NCBI GenBank assembly: GCA_020249775.1
Contig: JADCFA010000008.1
Location: forward strand, 248,001-312,000
Origin: Roseomonas sp.
Lineage (GTDB): Bacteria; Pseudomonadota; Alphaproteobacteria; Acetobacterales; Acetobacteraceae
DNA length: 64,000 nt
Direction: 5' to 3'
Below are positions 61,569-64,000 of this stretch, piece by piece. The notes beneath the pieces were generated by a model, which saw only the letters and a program-made list of their open reading frames with translations, had not been told where the DNA came from and ran no database searches. The position numbers were made by a program, and so were the translations under genes. The stretch's first letter is position 1. The number at the start of each line of letters is the position of its first letter.

Positions 61569-62453
61569 TCACAGCGTGAAATCCTGCTGTTGCAAGTTCA
61601 CCAATCCCTGGATTTGCAGGGTGATATCAGCAACACCGTCGCCCATATCAGCTTGCACGAAGGTATTGCCACCGGATTGATACCAGCGAATCTCTGCCAC
61701 ACCGCTCGCGCTGAAGGCTAGATTTTCGCGATATACAAAAGCCTGATCACCAGCCAGCGACGCATTGGTATCAATCGAACTGAACACCAGCAGATCGGAA
61801 AACTGCTGAAAATCCAGAATGACATCCATCGCGCTGGGCGTCGCCATGTCGTCGGTGGAATACATGAAGCGGTCAGCCCCCGCCCCGCCGGTGAGCCGGT
61901 CTGAATCAGCGCCACCCAAAATACTATCCGCGCCAGCGCCGCCAAAAATCGTGTCGAACCCCTTGTCACCGCGGAGGTAATCATCCCCCGTCAGCAGCCC
62001 GGCAGCGTCATCGCCATAAATCATATCGCTGCCATCCCAGCCGGAGACATAATCATTCCCCGCGCCACCCTCCACACGGTCATTGCCGGCATCGGCGTAT
62101 AGCTCATCCAGGCCGTCGCCACCACGGAGCGTATCAAAACCTCCGCCGCCCAAGGCCGTGTCATTGCCTGTTCCGCCGTCCAGAAGGTCATTTTCACCGG
62201 TCGACAGGGAGTTGCCATCACCGGTCAAATAATCATTACCAGCCTCGCCATACAGCGAATCGCCGCCAGTGGACCCGGTGAGCTTGTCATTGCCATCACC
62301 ACCGTAGAGAACATCATTCCCAAGATCACCAAAGAGGGAATCATCCCCCCCATTCCCGAAAATCATGTCATTACCAGCACCGCCATTTGCCGTATCGGCG
62401 GAACTGGTTCCCGACCACATGTCGTTTTTCGTGGTCCCGGTCCAAACTGCCAT
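61569..62453 (-). CDS. RTX (haemolysin-type) calcium-binding repeat protein
   Basis: This 294-aa protein is made of RTX nonapeptide repeats (GGxGxDxxx type, about residues 24-190), e.g. GGAGNDMIFGNGGDD and GGDGNDKLTG, followed by a C-terminal domain (RFMYSTDDMATPSAMDVILDF onward) like the beta-roll cap of serralysin-type proteins. It has no N-terminal signal, as expected for type I secretion via a C-terminal signal. It probably binds calcium outside the cell. The ATG follows GGGAGTG. An 11-C tract lies 41 nt upstream of the start. A truncated duplicate is at 60195-60797. No type I secretion genes are in the window. Confidence 0.88.
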   Translation of the reverse strand: MAVWTGTTKNDMWSGTSSADTANGGAGNDMIFGNGGDDSLFGDLGNDVLYGGDGNDKLTGSTGGDSLYGEAGNDYLTGDGNSLSTGENDLLDGGTGNDTALGGGGFDTLRGGDGLDELYADAGNDRVEGGAGNDYVSGWDGSDMIYGDDAAGLLTGDDYLRGDKGFDTIFGGAGADSILGGADSDRLTGGAGADRFMYSTDDMATPSAMDVILDFQQFSDLLVFSSIDTNASLAGDQAFVYRENLAFSASGVAEIRWYQSGGNTFVQADMGDGVADITLQIQGLVNLQQQDFTL

Positions 62454-62493
62454 TGGTCACTCCCGTGTTTAAGGTTATGGGGGGACGATGGTG

Positions 62494-62504
62494 CCCCCCC
62501 CCCC
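62494..62504. repeat. 11-C homopolymer upstream of the RTX gene
   Basis: A run of eleven C (eleven G on the RTX coding strand) lies 41 nt upstream of the RTX start codon, and a run of six G lies just closer to the gene (62479-62484). Such runs are prone to slipped-strand changes and can alter promoter spacing. Confidence 0.8.
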
Positions 62505-62728
62505 GCGCAAGTCAAGTACAAAATGAAATAATTGCAGCCAGGGACTTTTTCACGGGCGAGGGTCTCTTTCGGATGCGCCTCATGGTTCCCTGGTCTGGCC
62601 CAAAAGCGTGACTCTGCCGCAACGGTGGCGAGTCGTCGCGAATCGGCCGGATGGCAAAACCGTAAAAAACCCTGGGCAAAGAACGGCTTCCGGCCTAGAC
62701 TTCTGAATCACTCTGAAGCATTGCCTTG

Positions 62729-64000
62729 ATGTCCCGCCTCTTTATGCCAGCCCATGCTGGGTCTCCCCTCGAACAAGGCGCCGTCAGGCGGCGCTTTGCC
62801 TCTCCCGATTTGCGCGCGCTGTTGCGCCGGCGCCTGATGGAATTCTGCGGACTGCTCGCCGCGCTTGTCGCGCTTGGGCTGGCCGCGGCGCTGCTGAGTT
62901 ATGATGCCGCCGATCCTTCGTTGAATACGGCCACAAGCCGCCCGGTGGGCAATCTGGCGGGCCCGGCGGGGGCCATTGTGGCGGATATCCTGTTGCAATG
63001 CTTTGGCTATGCGGCGGCTTTGACCGTGCTCGCGCTACTCGCCTGGGCCTTCCGACTGGCAACTCAGCGCGGCCTTGGCTTCATCCCTTCCCGCTTGCTG
63101 GGCCTTGCCCTTGGCCTGCCGCTTGGCGCGGCAGCGCTAAGCTTGGCTCGTCTGCCGCCGGAAGTTCCAAGCTTGGCGGGTGCTGGCGGTGCGTTCGGGC
63201 CAATGCTGGCGGATGGCATGATTTCCGGGCTTGCGGGCGTTTTTGGGCCTTTTGGCGCTGTATTGGCCAAGTCGGTCATTGTTTCTGCTGCAGTCGTGAC
63301 AGCCTTTTTCGGTTGCGGCCTGAGCTTTGACGAATGGCGCGGCGCCGGGCGTGCGACACTTGGCGCCAGCCGGGCCGCCCTGGCTGCGGCACGCGCCAGG
63401 GCGGAACGGCTGCGCCCGACCGGGGAAACGGAAGCGAAGAGGCAAGGCTTCCTCGCCCGCCTTGCAGCACGCTTCAATTCTGGCACAGGCCGCCTGTTCC
63501 GCCGCCAGGAACCCGAAATCCCGCTCGGCCCGATGCTGCGCGCCGCCGATGCGGCGGCCGAGGCCATGCCGATCCGCCCTGAGGCGCCCGGGGCCGGGCG
63601 CGAAGCCCCACCAGTGCGCCCGCGCAAGGAGGCCGAGCCCGCGCGCCGGCCGGCGCAGCAGCCGGCTCTTGACTTTGGTGATGGCGCCTGGGCGCTGCCG
63701 CCGCTTGACCTGCTAACCGCCGCCCCCACGCAGCGCGTGGGCCGGCCTTCCGAGGAATCGCTGCAAGCCAATGCGCGCCTTCTGGAAAGCGTCTTGGAAG
63801 ATTACGGCGTGCGCGGGCGCATTGTGGAAATCCGCCCCGGCCCGGTGGTGACGCTTTACGAATTGGAACCCGCCCCCGGCACCAAATCCGCGCGCGTGAT
63901 TGGCCTGGCTGATGATATCGCGCGGTCCATGAGCCTGATTGCGGTCCGCATCGCAACCGTGCCAGGGCGCAATGTGATCGGCATTGAAATGCCCAATGCC
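62729..64000 (+). CDS. ftsK: DNA translocase FtsK, 5' part (runs off window)
   Basis: The 424 residues visible begin MSRLFMPAHAGSPLEQG. Four hydrophobic segments (about residues 38-62, 78-115, 120-143 and 160-192) form the FtsK membrane domain. A Pro/Ala/Arg-rich linker follows (about 210-325), then the start of the translocase alpha domain, with LESVLEDYGVRGRIVEIRPGPVVTLYELEPAPG. FtsK couples chromosome dimer resolution and segregation to division. The ATG at 62729 was chosen over an in-frame ATG at 62744. The motor and gamma domains lie outside the window. Confidence 0.93.
   Translation, partial: MSRLFMPAHAGSPLEQGAVRRRFASPDLRALLRRRLMEFCGLLAALVALGLAAALLSYDAADPSLNTATSRPVGNLAGPAGAIVADILLQCFGYAAALTVLALLAWAFRLATQRGLGFIPSRLLGLALGLPLGAAALSLARLPPEVPSLAGAGGAFGPMLADGMISGLAGVFGPFGAVLAKSVIVSAAVVTAFFGCGLSFDEWRGAGRATLGASRAALAAARARAERLRPTGETEAKRQGFLARLAARFNSGTGRLFRRQEPEIPLGPMLRAADAAAEAMPIRPEAPGAGREAPPVRPRKEAEPARRPAQQPALDFGDGAWALPPLDLLTAAPTQRVGRPSEESLQANARLLESVLEDYGVRGRIVEIRPGPVVTLYELEPAPGTKSARVIGLADDIARSMSLIAVRIATVPGRNVIGIEMPNA

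Larger units (their letters stand above)
60818..62147. repeat. Tandem duplication unit 2
   Basis: This is the second copy of the 1,330-bp unit described for 59444-60773. Its right end lies inside the intact RTX gene, which continues to 62453. This shows that unit 1 arose by tandem duplication from a segment ending within that gene. Confidence 0.9.

Overview
The window looks like a chromosomal segment of a high-GC alphaproteobacterium, most like the Acetobacteraceae (Roseomonas-type). The pointers are an alphaproteobacterial LexA box (GTTC-N7-GTTC) in front of an imuA-imuB-dnaE2 cassette, the hrcA/rph/rdgB layout, several lone Bug-type (TctC) solute receptors, and frequent TTG/GTG starts. The family assignment is inference from gene content. 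No rRNA, prophage, insertion sequence or CRISPR array was seen.

1-17.3 kb is catabolic. A Bug receptor (partial), a dienelactone hydrolase and a second Bug receptor open the window. A tRNA-Thr(TGU), a TonB-like protein and a Bug/3-hydroxyisobutyryl-CoA hydrolase pair follow. Then comes a tightly packed seven-gene minus-strand operon: pcaH, pcaG, Bug receptor, hmgA, metallo-beta-lactamase-fold hydrolase, FAD monooxygenase, DUF2783. Opposite it lies pobA, followed by a TRAP transporter (dctP-dctQ-dctM). PobA makes protocatechuate from 4-hydroxybenzoate and PcaHG opens its ring, so the divergent pair forms one pathway, and a T-N11-A dyad lies between them.

17.4-34.5 kb is mixed. It holds an 808-aa protein of unknown function, a CaiB/BaiF CoA-transferase with a divergent crotonase-family protein, a possible PD-(D/E)XK-like protein, a candidate structured small RNA, and the SOS mutasome imuA-imuB-dnaE2 with its LexA operator. 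An AtzG-like/amidase pair, an FMN 2-hydroxy-acid dehydrogenase, an RMD1/DUF155 membrane protein and a DUF533 protein follow. A 38-nt palindromic element occurs twice, at 24.1 and 33.6 kb.

34.5-45 kb has two PhoX-family proteins, one translationally coupled to a BisC-like molybdoenzyme, and a class III aminotransferase. Two apparently AT-richer orphan genes are interspersed: a DUF3644 protein with an R-X4-H motif and a CoiA-like putative nuclease. They look like acquired cargo, possibly defence-related.

45-59.4 kb is mostly housekeeping: an Ntn-hydrolase-like protein, an O-antigen ligase, rppH, a YibQ-type deacetylase-fold protein, ctpA, an EnvC-like protein, gpmI, nnrU, a methyltransferase, D-tartrate dehydratase, hrcA, rph, rdgB and a LOG-family protein.

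59.4-62.5 kb is the most unusual part. It is a 1,330-bp direct tandem duplication with a 1,374-bp period. Each unit carries a small unrecognised gene converging on an RTX (haemolysin-type calcium-binding) gene. The first RTX copy is truncated at the duplication joint, and the intact copy has an 11-C homopolymer just upstream of its start. The window ends inside ftsK.
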